Notes under the pieces: generated by a model
Told to the model about the DNA's origin: nothing
The model's input: only the letters and a program-made list of their open reading frames with translations
Database searches by the model: none
DNA from: Streptomyces harbinensis
GTDB taxonomy: Bacteria > Actinomycetota > Actinomycetes > Streptomycetales > Streptomycetaceae
DNA length: 64,000 nucleotides
Assembly: GCF_900116145.1 (NCBI RefSeq)
Contig: NZ_FPAB01000004.1
Span: 687,958-751,957 of the forward strand
Reading direction: 5' to 3'
Position numbers and translations under genes: made by a program
Part shown: positions 19,225-28,612 of the stretch, piece after piece
Position numbering within the stretch: the stretch's first letter is position 1
Layout: each line of letters starts with the position of its first letter

Positions 19225-20439
19225 ATGAACCGGCTCTACGACTTCGTGCGCCGTCATCCCGGCTGGGTCGACGGATTCTGGGGCTTCGTATGGCTGATCT
19301 CCACCTTCGCGCTGCTGGGCGTCGGCCCGCCCGACTCCCCGTACCTGGGCTCCCAGGCCGGCGCCGTGATCACCGCGCTCGCGCTGACCGTCGCGCTCGC
19401 CTTCCGCCGCCGCGCGCCCGAGAAGATGCTGCTGCTGGGGGCCGCCACCGGGCTGTTCCAGCTGGCCGCCGACGTGCGGCCCATCCCGTCGGACTTCATC
19501 TTCCTCGTCCTCATCTTCACCGCCGCCTCCCGGCCGGTGCGCTGGGCGTCCCGGCTGGCCCTCGGCGCCTCCCTCACCGCGCCCGGTCTGGCCACCATCC
19601 GCTGGCAGGACCCGGGGGAGGAGACGCTGGCCGGCACCATCGTCTCCACGATCTTCGTCACCGTGATGTTCCTGCTGGCCTGGGTGCTGGGCGACTCGCT
19701 GCGCACCCGCCGCGCCTACTACGCAGAACTGGAGGAGCGGGCGGCCCGGCTGGAGCGCGAGCGGGAGACCCAGTCCCGGATCGCGGTCGCCGCCGAACGC
19801 GCCCGTATCGCCCGGGAGCTGCACGACGTCGTCGCCCACAACGTGTCGGTGATGGTGGTCCAGGCGGACGGCGCCGCGTATGTGCTGGACACCCACCCCG
19901 AGCAGTGCCGCACCGCGCTGGCCACCATCTCCGGCACCGGCCGGCAGGCCCTGACCGAGATGCGCCGGCTGCTCGGCGTGCTGCGCGGCGACGGTACGGC
20001 CACCGCCGGGGCCACCGACTACGTGCCGCAGCCCGGCGTCGAACAGCTGGCCGAGCTGGTCGATCAGGTGCGCGACACCGGGCTGCCCGTCGACTTCCGG
20101 ATCAGCGGCACCCCGCGCCCGCTGCCCAGCGGCGTCGAGCTGACCGCGTACCGCATCGTCCAGGAAGCCCTCACCAACACCCGCAAGCACGGCGGCCCCG
20201 ACGCCGGCGCCCGCGTCTGCCTCGACTACCGGGACGACGCCCTCACCGTCCTCGCCGAGGACGACGGGCGCGGCGCGCAGCGCGAGCTGTACGAGGCGCG
20301 CGGCGCCGACGGCCTCGGCCAGGGGCTCATCGGCATGCGGGAACGGGTGGGCATGGTCGGCGGGGAACTGCTCGCCGGACCCCGGCCCGGCGGCGGCTTC
20401 CGCATCACCGCTACGTTGCCGATGGCCGCCAAGCCCTGA
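19225..20439 (+). CDS. Sensor histidine kinase (HisKA_3 type)
   Basis: This 404-aa membrane kinase has several N-terminal TM helices (about 18-150) with short loops, so it likely senses a membrane-derived signal. A short coiled coil (ELEERAARLERERETQSR) leads to the HisKA_3 dimerisation domain with the phospho-acceptor His200 in ARELHDVVAHNVSVMVVQADGA. The HATPase_c domain follows (AYRIVQEALTNTRKHGG, DDGRGA, GLIGMRERVGMVGG). The ATG at 19225 starts the TM region. It is 13 bp before its response regulator. The signal is unknown. Confidence 0.93.
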   Translation: MNRLYDFVRRHPGWVDGFWGFVWLISTFALLGVGPPDSPYLGSQAGAVITALALTVALAFRRRAPEKMLLLGAATGLFQLAADVRPIPSDFIFLVLIFTAASRPVRWASRLALGASLTAPGLATIRWQDPGEETLAGTIVSTIFVTVMFLLAWVLGDSLRTRRAYYAELEERAARLERERETQSRIAVAAERARIARELHDVVAHNVSVMVVQADGAAYVLDTHPEQCRTALATISGTGRQALTEMRRLLGVLRGDGTATAGATDYVPQPGVEQLAELVDQVRDTGLPVDFRISGTPRPLPSGVELTAYRIVQEALTNTRKHGGPDAGARVCLDYRDDALTVLAEDDGRGAQRELYEARGADGLGQGLIGMRERVGMVGGELLAGPRPGGGFRITATLPMAAKP

Positions 20440-20452
20440 GGAAGGAACCCCC

Positions 20453-21163
<711 letters not shown>

Positions 21164-21205
21164 CATGGCTGCGACGTCCGGTACCGAGCACACGGACCGG
21201 AACGG

Positions 21206-22150
21206 ATGCGAAAGAGGCTGAGCGAGCGCCGTGAACGAGTCGTGACCACCTCCCGCCCCGCCCGGCTGGCCGTGGGCGTCGTCGGCGCCGGACGGGTAGG
21301 ACCCGTCCTGGCCGCCGCCCTCGCCCTGGCCGGCCACCGGCCGGTCGCCGCCTCCGGCGTCTCCGACGCCTCCCGGCGCCGCGCCGAGACCCTGCTGCCC
21401 GGGGTGCCGCTGGTCGAGCCCGCCCAGGTGCTGGCCCGCGCCGAACTGGTCCTGCTGACCGTCCCCGACGACGTCCTGCCCGGGCTCGTCGCCGGCCTGG
21501 CCGAGACCGGCGCGATCCGGCCGGGACAGCTCATCGCCCACGCCTCCGGCCGGTACGGCACCGCCGTTCTCGACCCGGCCACCCGGGCCGGCGGCCTGCC
21601 GCTGGCGCTGCACCCGGTGCTGACCTTCACCGGCACCCCGGTGGACGTCCAGCGGCTGGCCGGCTGCTCCTTCGGCGTCACCGCCCCCGAGGAGCTGCGG
21701 CTGGCGGCCGAGGCCCTGGTCATCGAGATGGGCGGCGAGCCCGAGTGGATCGCCGAGGCCGACCGTCCGCTGTACCACGCGGCACTGGCCCTCGGCGCCA
21801 ACCACCTGGTCACCCTGGTCGCCCAGTCGCTGGAACTGCTGCGCGCCGCCGGTGTCTCCGCCCCGGACCGGATGCTCGGCCCGCTGCTGGGCGCCGCCCT
21901 GGACAACGCGCTGCGCTCCGGCGACGCCGCCCTCACCGGCCCGGTGGCGCGCGGCGACGCCGGTACGGTCGCCGCGCACCTGGCCGAGCTGCGGGCGCAC
22001 GCCCCCGGCGCGCTGCCCGGCTATCTCGCGATGGCGCGCACCACCGCCGACCGGGCCCTGGACCACGGGCTGCTCCGCCCCGAGCTGGCGCAGGAACTCC
22101 TGGGCGTGCTGGCCGACGAGGCGGCGGACGAGGGAGAGAAGGACCGATGA
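21206..22150 (+). CDS. Rossmann-like/DUF2520 NAD(P)-dependent oxidoreductase-like protein, coupled to panC
   Basis: This 314-aa protein has an N-terminal Rossmann fold (GVVGAGRVGPVLAAALALAGH, the GxGxxG dinucleotide loop) and a C-terminal DUF2520 helical domain (PLYHAALALGANHLVTLVAQSLELLRAAGV). This two-domain plan is that of ketopantoate reductase, ProC and 6-phosphogluconate dehydrogenase-type enzymes. Its stop overlaps the panC start (ATGA), so it is made with pantothenate synthetase. An alternative ketopantoate reductase role is inferred from that. The start may be ATG 21206 or GTG 21242; a TAGCAT -10-like box lies near the end of the upstream gene, so it may have its own promoter. Confidence 0.87.
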   Translation: MRKRLSERRERVVTTSRPARLAVGVVGAGRVGPVLAAALALAGHRPVAASGVSDASRRRAETLLPGVPLVEPAQVLARAELVLLTVPDDVLPGLVAGLAETGAIRPGQLIAHASGRYGTAVLDPATRAGGLPLALHPVLTFTGTPVDVQRLAGCSFGVTAPEELRLAAEALVIEMGGEPEWIAEADRPLYHAALALGANHLVTLVAQSLELLRAAGVSAPDRMLGPLLGAALDNALRSGDAALTGPVARGDAGTVAAHLAELRAHAPGALPGYLAMARTTADRALDHGLLRPELAQELLGVLADEAADEGEKDR

Positions 22151-23148
22151 GGATCGTGCACACCCCCGACGAGCTGGGCGCACCGTACGGTGCCGACCCG
22201 CCGCGCGCCGTCGTCCCCACCATGGGCGCGCTGCACGAGGGGCACGCGGCGAACATCCGGGCGGCCCGCGAGCTGCTGCCGCCGGACGGCCTGGTGATCG
22301 TCACCGTGTACGTCAACCCGCTCCAGTTCGGCGCGGGCGAGGACTTCGACCGCTACCCGCGCACCCTGGAGGACGACGCCCGGGTGGCGCGGGCCGCCGG
22401 CGCGGACCTGATCTTCGCGCCGTCCGACGCGCTGATGTACCCGGCGGGCGAGCCGCTGGTACGGCTGAGCGCCGGCCCGATGGGCGAGCCGCTGGAGGGC
22501 GCTTCCCGGCCCGGCCACTTCGACGGCGTGCTGACGGTGGTCGCCAAGCTGCTGCACCTGACGGCGCCGCGCTACGCGCTGTTCGGCGAGAAGGACGCGC
22601 AGCAACTGGCGCTGGTGCGCCGGATGGTCGCCGATCTGAACTTCCCGGTAAAGATCGTGGGCGTGCCCACGGTCCGCGAGGACGACGGCCTGGCGCTCTC
22701 CAGCCGCAACCGCTACCTCGGCGCGGCCGAGCGCCGCACCGCACTCGCGCTCTCCCGGGCGCTGTTCGCCGCCCGCGACCGGCTCTCCGCCGAGGCCGCG
22801 CTCGCCGGCCGCGCGGAGGCGGCGGCCGTCCCGCACGGCGACCGGGCGCGGCGGCTGGCTGCCCTGCACGAGGAACGCGCCTCCGCCGACGCCGCGGCCC
22901 TCGCCGCCGCGACCGCCACCCGGCCCGGCTCCGCCGCCTCGGCGCGCGCCGCCGCCCGTACCGTCCTCACCGAGGCGTCCCGGCTCACCCCGCCGCTGGA
23001 GCTGGACTACCTGGCCCTGGTCGACCCGGCCACCTTCCGTGAGGTCCCGGACAGCCACACCGGCGAGGCGATCATGGCGGTGGCGGCGAAGGTCGGCAGC
23101 ACCCGGCTCATCGACAACACCCGCCTCACCCTGGGAGCGGCCGGATGA
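22147..23148 (+). CDS. panC: Pantothenate synthetase
   Basis: This 333-aa enzyme joins pantoate to beta-alanine with ATP. It shows the PTMGALHEGH nucleotide-binding motif, VTVYVNPLQFGAGEDFDRYPR, ALFGEKDAQQLALVRRMV and LALSSRNRYL. A region of about 50 Ala/Arg-rich residues (about 215-270) sits between the conserved core and the final ELDYLALVDPATF segment, making it longer than the usual 280-residue form; such insertions are common in actinomycetes. It overlaps both neighbours by 4 bp, at its start (ATGA) and stop (ATGA with nadB). Confidence 0.96.
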   Translation: MRIVHTPDELGAPYGADPPRAVVPTMGALHEGHAANIRAARELLPPDGLVIVTVYVNPLQFGAGEDFDRYPRTLEDDARVARAAGADLIFAPSDALMYPAGEPLVRLSAGPMGEPLEGASRPGHFDGVLTVVAKLLHLTAPRYALFGEKDAQQLALVRRMVADLNFPVKIVGVPTVREDDGLALSSRNRYLGAAERRTALALSRALFAARDRLSAEAALAGRAEAAAVPHGDRARRLAALHEERASADAAALAAATATRPGSAASARAAARTVLTEASRLTPPLELDYLALVDPATFREVPDSHTGEAIMAVAAKVGSTRLIDNTRLTLGAAG

Positions 23149-24947
23149 CCCCCGCCGGCATAGCCGCCCCCGCCCCCGGTGCCCCCGGCGCCCTCGCCCT
23201 GCTCCCGGCCCCCGCCCCCGGCTGGCGGGTGACGGCCGACGTCGTCGTCGTGGGCTCGGGCGTCGCCGGGCTCACCGTCGCGCTGCGCTGCCACGCCGCC
23301 GGGCTGCGCAGCGTCATCGTCACCAAGGCCCGGCTCACCGACGGCTCCACCCGGTGGGCGCAGGGCGGCATCGCCGCCGCCCTGGGCGAGGGCGACACCC
23401 CCGCGCAGCACCGCGCCGACACCCTCACCGCCGGCGCCGGGCTGTGCGACGACGCCGCCGTCACCGCCATGGTCACCGAGGGCCCCGGCGCCGTCCGCCG
23501 GCTCATCGCCGAAGGCGCCCGCTTCGACACCGCGGGCGACGGCACCATCGCCCTCACCCGTGAGGGCGGCCACCACCGGCGGCGCATCGCCCACGCGGGC
23601 GGTGACGCCACCGGCGCCGAGATCTCCCGCGCGCTGCTCGCCGCCGTCCGCGCCGCCCGGATCGAGACCATCGAGAACGCCCTCGCCCTCGATCTCCTCA
23701 AGGACGCCGCCGGGCACGCCGCCGGCGTCACCCTGCACGTCATGGGGGAGGGCCGGCACGACGGCGTCGGCGCCGTGCACGCCCCCTCCGTGGTGCTCGC
23801 CACCGGCGGTATGGGCCAGATCTTCTCCGCCACCACCAACCCGGCCGTCTCCACCGGCGACGGCGTCGCCCTCGCGCTGCGCGCCGGCGCCGAGGTGTCC
23901 GATCTGGAGTTCGTGCAGTTCCACCCCACCGTGCTGTTCCTGGGGCCGGGCGCCGAGGGCCAGCAGCCGCTCATCTCCGAGGCGGTGCGCGGCGAGGGCG
24001 CGCACCTCGTCGACGCCGACGGTGTCCGGTTCATGACCGGGCAGCACGAACTGGGCGAGCTGGCCCCGCGCGACATCGTCGCCAAGGGCATCATGCGGCG
24101 GATGCGTGAGCGCGGCACCGACCACATGTACCTGGACGGGCGGCACTTCGGCGCCGCCATGTGGGAGCGCCGCTTCCCCACCATCCTGGCGGCCTGCCGG
24201 GCGCACGGCATCGACCCGGTCACCGCGACCATCCCGATCGCCCCGGCCGCCCACTACGCCTCCGGCGGGGTGCGCACCGATCTGCACGGGCACACCACCG
24301 TGCCCGGCCTGTACGCGTGCGGCGAGACCGCCTGCACCGGCGTGCACGGCGCCAACCGGCTCGCGTCCAACTCGCTCCTCGAAGGGCTGGTCTTCGCCGA
24401 GCGCATCGCGGCCCGCATCGCCGCCACCACCCCGCCCGGCACGGCGCCCGCGCCCGTCCCCGCGCCGCGCACCCACCCGCCGGTGCGGCTGCTGCCGCCC
24501 GAGGCCAGGGGCACCATCCAGCGCGTCATGACCGAGGGCGCCGGCGTGCTGCGGGACGCCGCCGGGCTCGCCGCCGCGGCGCGCGCCCTGGACGCGCTCG
24601 CCGGCGACCCGGCGGACACCGACCGCAAGCCGGCCGAGCCCGGCGCGGACACCTGGGAGACCGCTAATCTGCATCTGGTCGCCCGGGTCCTGGTGGCCGC
24701 GGCCGAGCGGCGCACCGAGACGCGGGGCTGCCACTGGCGCGAGGACTTCCCGGACCGGGACGACGCGCGCTGGCGGCGTCACCTCGTGCTCGCGCTGCGG
24801 CCGGGCGGCGACGGCCGTGATCCGCGGGTGCGCACCGAGGACCCCGACGGCCCCGGCGACCCCGCCCCCGGCGAGCCGACCGGGTCCGCCGGGCCACCCG
24901 CATCTTCCGCACACCCCGAGCACCCGTTCCGAGGAGAGACCCCGTGA
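23145..24947 (+). CDS. nadB: L-aspartate oxidase
   Basis: This 600-aa FAD enzyme oxidises L-aspartate to iminoaspartate, the first committed step of NAD synthesis. The FAD dinucleotide loop GSGVAG is at 37-42, followed by the STRWAQGGIAAAL family signature, the QFHPTVLF segment, HYASGGVRTDLHG and the C-terminal GANRLASNSLLEGLVF motif. The N-terminal 30 residues are Pro/Ala-rich. ATG at 23145 overlaps the panC stop. nadA (quinolinate synthase) is not in the window. Confidence 0.96.
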   Translation: MTPAGIAAPAPGAPGALALLPAPAPGWRVTADVVVVGSGVAGLTVALRCHAAGLRSVIVTKARLTDGSTRWAQGGIAAALGEGDTPAQHRADTLTAGAGLCDDAAVTAMVTEGPGAVRRLIAEGARFDTAGDGTIALTREGGHHRRRIAHAGGDATGAEISRALLAAVRAARIETIENALALDLLKDAAGHAAGVTLHVMGEGRHDGVGAVHAPSVVLATGGMGQIFSATTNPAVSTGDGVALALRAGAEVSDLEFVQFHPTVLFLGPGAEGQQPLISEAVRGEGAHLVDADGVRFMTGQHELGELAPRDIVAKGIMRRMRERGTDHMYLDGRHFGAAMWERRFPTILAACRAHGIDPVTATIPIAPAAHYASGGVRTDLHGHTTVPGLYACGETACTGVHGANRLASNSLLEGLVFAERIAARIAATTPPGTAPAPVPAPRTHPPVRLLPPEARGTIQRVMTEGAGVLRDAAGLAAAARALDALAGDPADTDRKPAEPGADTWETANLHLVARVLVAAAERRTETRGCHWREDFPDRDDARWRRHLVLALRPGGDGRDPRVRTEDPDGPGDPAPGEPTGSAGPPASSAHPEHPFRGETP

Positions 24948-25987
24948 CCACCCCACCGCGCCGGCCGGCCCCCGTGGAGCTGACGCTGCTGCCCATCGGC
25001 TCCGCCCCGGGCGACGCCGCTCCCGGAGGCTGCGGCGACGGCTGCGGCTGCGGCGACGGCGGCGCGGGCCCCGCCCACGACCCCCTGGAGTGCGGCCTGG
25101 ACCCCGATCTGGCCGCGCTGCTGGCCGAGGCGGGCCTGGACCCGGTCCTCGTCGAGGACATCGCCCACCTCACCATCGAGGAGGACCTGGACAACGGCGT
25201 GGACGTGACCACCGTGGCCACCGTCCCCGAGGACGCGGTCGCCACCGCCGACTTCACCGCCCGCGAGGCCGGTACGGTCGCCGGGCTGCGGATCGCCGAG
25301 GCGGTGCTGTCGGTGGTGTGCACGGACGAGTTCGAGGTCGAGCGGCACGCCGAGGACGGTGACCGGGTCGCGGCCGGGCAGGTCCTGCTGTCGGTGACCG
25401 CCCGCACCCGCGATCTGCTCACCGGCGAGCGCGGCGCGCTGAACCTGCTGTGCCGGCTGTCCGGCATCGCCACCGCCACCCGGGCCTGGGCGGACGTCCT
25501 GGAGGGCACCGCCACCCGGGTGCGCGACACCCGCAAGACCACCCCCGGGCTGCGCGCGCTGGAGAAGTACGCGGTGCGCTGCGGCGGCGGCGTCAACCAC
25601 CGCATGTCGCTGTCGGACGCCGCGCTGGTGAAGGACAACCACGTGGTGGCGGCGGGCGGCGTCGGCGAGGCGTTCCGGCGGGTCCGCGAGGAGTTCCCCG
25701 GGGTGCCGATCGAGGTCGAGGTGGACCGGCTCGACCAGCTGGCCGAGGTGCTGGCGGAGGGCGCCGAGCTGATCCTGCTCGACAACTTCACCCCCGAGGA
25801 GACGGCGCGCGCCGTCGAGCTGACGGCCGGGCGCGCCACGCTGGAGTCCTCCGGCCGGCTCACGCTGGCAGGCGCGCCGGCGTACGCGGCCACCGGCGTC
25901 GACTACCTGGCGGTGGGGGCGCTCACCCACTCGGCGCCGATCCTGGACATCGGTCTGGACCTGCGCGCGGCCGAGGGGCGGGGCTGA
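24944..25987 (+). CDS. nadC: Nicotinate-nucleotide diphosphorylase with Cys/Gly-rich N-terminus
   Basis: This 347-aa enzyme converts quinolinate and PRPP to nicotinate mononucleotide. The core has family signatures: VEDIAHLTIEEDLDNGVDVTT, RDTRKTTPGLRALEKYAVRCGGG, HRMSLSDAALVKDNH and VEVDRLDQLAEVL. Before the core is a 50-residue extension with Cys30, Cys34, Cys36 and Cys50 in the pattern CGDGCGCGDGG, not part of the catalytic fold; metal binding or redox sensing is possible but unproven. The GTG start at 24944 overlaps the nadB stop (GTGA). Confidence 0.95.
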   Translation: MTTPPRRPAPVELTLLPIGSAPGDAAPGGCGDGCGCGDGGAGPAHDPLECGLDPDLAALLAEAGLDPVLVEDIAHLTIEEDLDNGVDVTTVATVPEDAVATADFTAREAGTVAGLRIAEAVLSVVCTDEFEVERHAEDGDRVAAGQVLLSVTARTRDLLTGERGALNLLCRLSGIATATRAWADVLEGTATRVRDTRKTTPGLRALEKYAVRCGGGVNHRMSLSDAALVKDNHVVAAGGVGEAFRRVREEFPGVPIEVEVDRLDQLAEVLAEGAELILLDNFTPEETARAVELTAGRATLESSGRLTLAGAPAYAATGVDYLAVGALTHSAPILDIGLDLRAAEGRG

Positions 25988-25989
25988 CG

Positions 25990-26787
25990 ATGCTGCTCAC
26001 CATCGACGTCGGCAACACCCACACGGTGCTCGGCCTGTTCGACGGCGAGGAGATCGTCGAGCACTGGCGGATCTCCACCGACGCCCGCCGCACCGCGGAC
26101 GAGCTGGCGGTGCTGCTCCAGGGGCTGATGGGCATGCATCCGCTGCTGGGCGAGGAACTGGGCGACGGGATCGACGGGATCTGTGTGTGCTCCACCGTCC
26201 CCTCGGTGCTGCACGAGCTGCGCGAGGTGACCCGGCGCTACTACGGGGACATCCCGGCGGTGCTGGTGGAGCCGGGCGTCAAAACGGGGGTGCCGATCCT
26301 CACCGACAACCCCAAGGAGGTCGGCGCGGACCGCATCATCAACGCGGTGGCGGCGGTGGAGCTGTACGGCGGCCCGTGCATCGTGGTCGACTTCGGCACC
26401 GCCACGACGTACGACGCGGTCTCGGCGCGCGGGGAGTACGCGGGCGGCGCGATCGCGCCCGGGATCGAGATCTCGGTGGAGGCGCTGGGGCTGCGCGGCG
26501 CGCAACTGCGGAAGGTGGAGCTGGCCAGGCCCCGCCATGTGATCGGCAAGAACACCGTGGAGTCGATGCAGTCCGGCATCCTGTACGGCTTCGCCGGCCA
26601 GGTGGACGGCGTGGTGGAGCGGATGGCGCGGGAGCTGGCGGACGATCCCGACGATGTGACGGTGATCGCCACCGGCGGTCTGGCGCCGATGGTGCTGCGC
26701 GAGGCGACGGTGATCGACGAGCACGAGCCGTGGCTGACGCTGGTGGGGCTGCGGCTGGTGTACGAGCGGAACGTCGCGCGGTCCTGA
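25990..26787 (+). CDS. coaX: Type III pantothenate kinase
   Basis: This 265-aa enzyme phosphorylates pantothenate, the first step to coenzyme A; type III kinases are not inhibited by CoA. The ASKHA motifs are visible: LLTIDVGNTHTVLGLF at the N-terminus, the GADRIINAVAAVELYGG loop, IVVDFGTATTYDAV and TGGLAPMV. The ATG at 25990 is 2 bp after the nadC stop, so it closes the operon. A GC-rich inverted repeat (GGCCCC GGGAC GGGGCC, about 26796-26812) after the stop may end transcription. Confidence 0.96.
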   Translation: MLLTIDVGNTHTVLGLFDGEEIVEHWRISTDARRTADELAVLLQGLMGMHPLLGEELGDGIDGICVCSTVPSVLHELREVTRRYYGDIPAVLVEPGVKTGVPILTDNPKEVGADRIINAVAAVELYGGPCIVVDFGTATTYDAVSARGEYAGGAIAPGIEISVEALGLRGAQLRKVELARPRHVIGKNTVESMQSGILYGFAGQVDGVVERMARELADDPDDVTVIATGGLAPMVLREATVIDEHEPWLTLVGLRLVYERNVARS

Positions 26788-26889
26788 GGCGGCCGGGCCC
26801 CGGGACGGGGCCGGGGACCGGGGGCGGTCGCCACGCCGTTTGGCAGACGAATAGCTGCACATTGTCTGTTAAGCACTTAATGTCGGAAT

Positions 26890-27135
26890 ATGTTCACGTC
26901 ACAGGGTTCTCCCGTCTTCGCGAAGGCCGACGGCGACGAGCGCGGCACGGGCGAGAAGGAGCCGCGCCGCCCGGGGAAGGCCCCGTCCCCCGGGGCCAAG
27001 CCCAAGCGGCCCGTGCCGACGCCGGCCGAGGTCTTCCCGCCGCACCGGCGCAAGCCCGCCCCGCAGCAGCCGCCCGCCCCGGCCACCCGGCCCCCGGACA
27101 AGGACGGCGGCGAGGCGGGGCCGGGCCAGGGGTGA
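26890..27135 (+). CDS. Small Pro/Lys-rich hypothetical protein
   Basis: This 81-aa frame shows near-100% third-position G/C across its length, whereas the other frames do not, so it looks coding. The product is disordered: Pro, Lys, Ala and Arg dominate (PTPAEVFPPHRRKPAPQQPPAP). It has no TM helix or recognised domain. The ATG lies in an AT-richer patch (TTAAGCACTTAATG) that may hold its promoter. No ribosome-binding site is clear, so it may be leaderless. Function unknown. Confidence 0.5.
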   Translation: MFTSQGSPVFAKADGDERGTGEKEPRRPGKAPSPGAKPKRPVPTPAEVFPPHRRKPAPQQPPAPATRPPDKDGGEAGPGQG

Positions 27136-27219
27136 CCGGCGGGTAGCGGGGCGGCGGGTCCAGGCCCCGTTCCGGCGGTGGGTAGTGTGGTGCCGCACGG
27201 ACGAAGGAGGCCGCCACTC

Positions 27220-27408
27220 ATGGACTACATCGCCGCTCTCTTCCCCCCCACGGTGATGGCTGTCGCCTTCATCGGCGTGATCGTGACCATGGTCAAGTCG
27301 CAGGGCGGGGCGAACAAGTACAAGGAAGACGCCGCGGTGGACGCGGCGCTCGCCGCCCGCTCCGCGGACACCGACGCGGGTGAGGCGCGGGCCACCGGCA
27401 CGAGCTGA
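27220..27408 (+). CDS. Small single-TM membrane protein
   Basis: This 62-aa protein has one TM helix at about residues 7-25 (FPPTVMAVAFIGVIVTMV) and a cytoplasmic tail that is acidic/Ala-rich (KYKEDAAVDAALAARSADTDA). The ATG at 27220 follows an AAGGAGG ribosome-binding site 10 nt upstream. Small proteins of this shape occur between coaX and lsr2 in many Streptomyces. The function is not known; a membrane anchor or adaptor is possible. Confidence 0.75.
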   Translation: MDYIAALFPPTVMAVAFIGVIVTMVKSQGGANKYKEDAAVDAALAARSADTDAGEARATGTS

Positions 27409-27469
27409 GTCAACATCCGGCGAAACGGACACATGCCGCGTTTTCCCGCGTCGCGGTTATTCTTCCGGT

Positions 27470-27889
27470 GTGCCTCGGCCATTGGGTGAACTGGAAGACG
27501 CGGTGATGACCCGCGTATGGGAGTGGAACCGTCCCGTCACGGTCCGGGAAGTTCTCGAAGATCTGCGCCAAGACCGTTCGATCGCCTATACGACGGTCAT
27601 GACCGTCCTGGACAACCTGCATCAGAAGGGCTGGGTCCGCCGCGAACAGGAGGGGCGGGCCTATCGCTATGAGGCGGTCTCCACCCGCGCCGCTTACTCA
27701 GCGGCATTGATGAATGACGCCTGGTCCGAGTCCGACAACCCGGCGGCGGCCCTCGTCGCATTCTTCGGCATGATGTCGGCCGAGCAGACCGAGGCATTGC
27801 GGGACGCGCTGCGGGTCACCGCACTGGACGGATCGCGCGAGTCCCGTGAGCCGCCCCCCGGGCCGGAAGAGGGCCCTTCCCAGCGATAG
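27470..27889 (+). CDS. BlaI/MecI/CopY-family transcriptional repressor
   Basis: This 139-aa protein has the winged-helix start of the BlaI family (RPLGELEDAVMTRVWEWNRPVTVREVLEDL) with VMTVLDNLHQKGWVRREQEGRAYRYEAV completing the wing. In the family, dimers bind operators and are removed by BlaR-type protease cleavage. No BlaR/M56 peptidase gene is next to it here, so the inducer is unknown. The start is GTG at 27470. It ends 9 bp before the ArgA-like gene, so the two may share a transcript. Confidence 0.92.
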   Translation: MPRPLGELEDAVMTRVWEWNRPVTVREVLEDLRQDRSIAYTTVMTVLDNLHQKGWVRREQEGRAYRYEAVSTRAAYSAALMNDAWSESDNPAAALVAFFGMMSAEQTEALRDALRVTALDGSRESREPPPGPEEGPSQR

Positions 27890-27898
27890 CCTCCGTTC

Positions 27899-28453
27899 GT
27901 GTCAGACACAGCGGAAGCCAACGAAGCCAAGAACGGGCCGCACCCGGTAACGGAAGTCACCGTCCGCAGGGCCAGGACCACGGATGTGCCCGAGGTGCGC
28001 CGTCTCATCGATCTCTACGCGCGGGACCGCATCCTCCTCGACAAGGCGACCGTGACCCTTTACGAGGACATTCAGGAGTTCTGGGTGGCGGAACGCGACT
28101 CGGACGCCCGAGTGGTCGGCTGCGGCGCCCTCCACGTCATGTGGGAGGACCTGGCGGAGGTGCGGACGCTGGCCGTCGACCCGCAGCTGAAGGGCCATGC
28201 GGTCGGCCACCGGGTACTGGAGAAGTTGCTCCAGACGGCGCGCTGGCTCGGTGTTCGGCGCATTTTCTGTCTGACCTTCGAAGTGGAGTTCTTCACCCGT
28301 CACGGCTTCACGGAGATCGGTGATGCCCCGGTGGACGGGGATGTCTACAGCGAGCTGCTCCGTTCCAATGACGAGGGCGTGGCGGAGTTCCTCGGGCTGG
28401 AGCGAGTGAAGCCCAACACATTGGGTAACAGTCGGATGCTGTTGCATCTCTGA
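27899..28453 (+). CDS. Short amino-acid N-acetyltransferase (ArgA-like GNAT)
   Basis: This 184-aa protein is a GNAT acetyltransferase of the short ArgA type found in actinobacteria. Visible features are the N-terminal VRRARTTDVPEVRRLIDLYA, the acetyl-CoA loop LAVDPQLKGHAVGHRVLEKLL and EVEFFTRHGFTEI near the C-terminus. It would acetylate glutamate, the first step of arginine synthesis, by analogy with the short mycobacterial form; it lacks the carbamate-kinase domain of E. coli ArgA. No arg gene is near. GTG at 27899 is the start. A hairpin terminator begins 5 bp after the stop. Confidence 0.85.
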   Translation: MSDTAEANEAKNGPHPVTEVTVRRARTTDVPEVRRLIDLYARDRILLDKATVTLYEDIQEFWVAERDSDARVVGCGALHVMWEDLAEVRTLAVDPQLKGHAVGHRVLEKLLQTARWLGVRRIFCLTFEVEFFTRHGFTEIGDAPVDGDVYSELLRSNDEGVAEFLGLERVKPNTLGNSRMLLHL

Positions 28454-28458
28454 TAGCA

Positions 28459-28497
28459 ACACAGGGGCGGGGGTATGTCCGAATCGTCCCCCTGTGT
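28459..28497. terminator. Hairpin terminator after the ArgA-like gene
   Basis: ACACAGGGG (28459-28467) pairs perfectly with CCCCTGTGT (28489-28497), giving a 9-bp stem with a 21-nt loop that can pair further (CGGGGG with TCCCC). A short T-rich stretch (CTTATGG) follows. It separates the acetyltransferase gene from lsr2. Confidence 0.6.
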
Positions 28498-28612
28498 CTT
28501 ATGGAGTTGCCGGGTAATCAGGACTCGGGGTTTGTGTTTTCCCTGGAATGGCGGTTTGATTACACCGCAAGTATGTATGGGTATTCGGCGACTATGAATG
28601 AGGAGCAGCCCG

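Noticed and set aside
26877..27221. 114-codon frame on the minus strand opposite the small Pro/Lys-rich gene
   Set aside because: Third-position GC favours the plus-strand frame, and there is no start signal on the minus strand.
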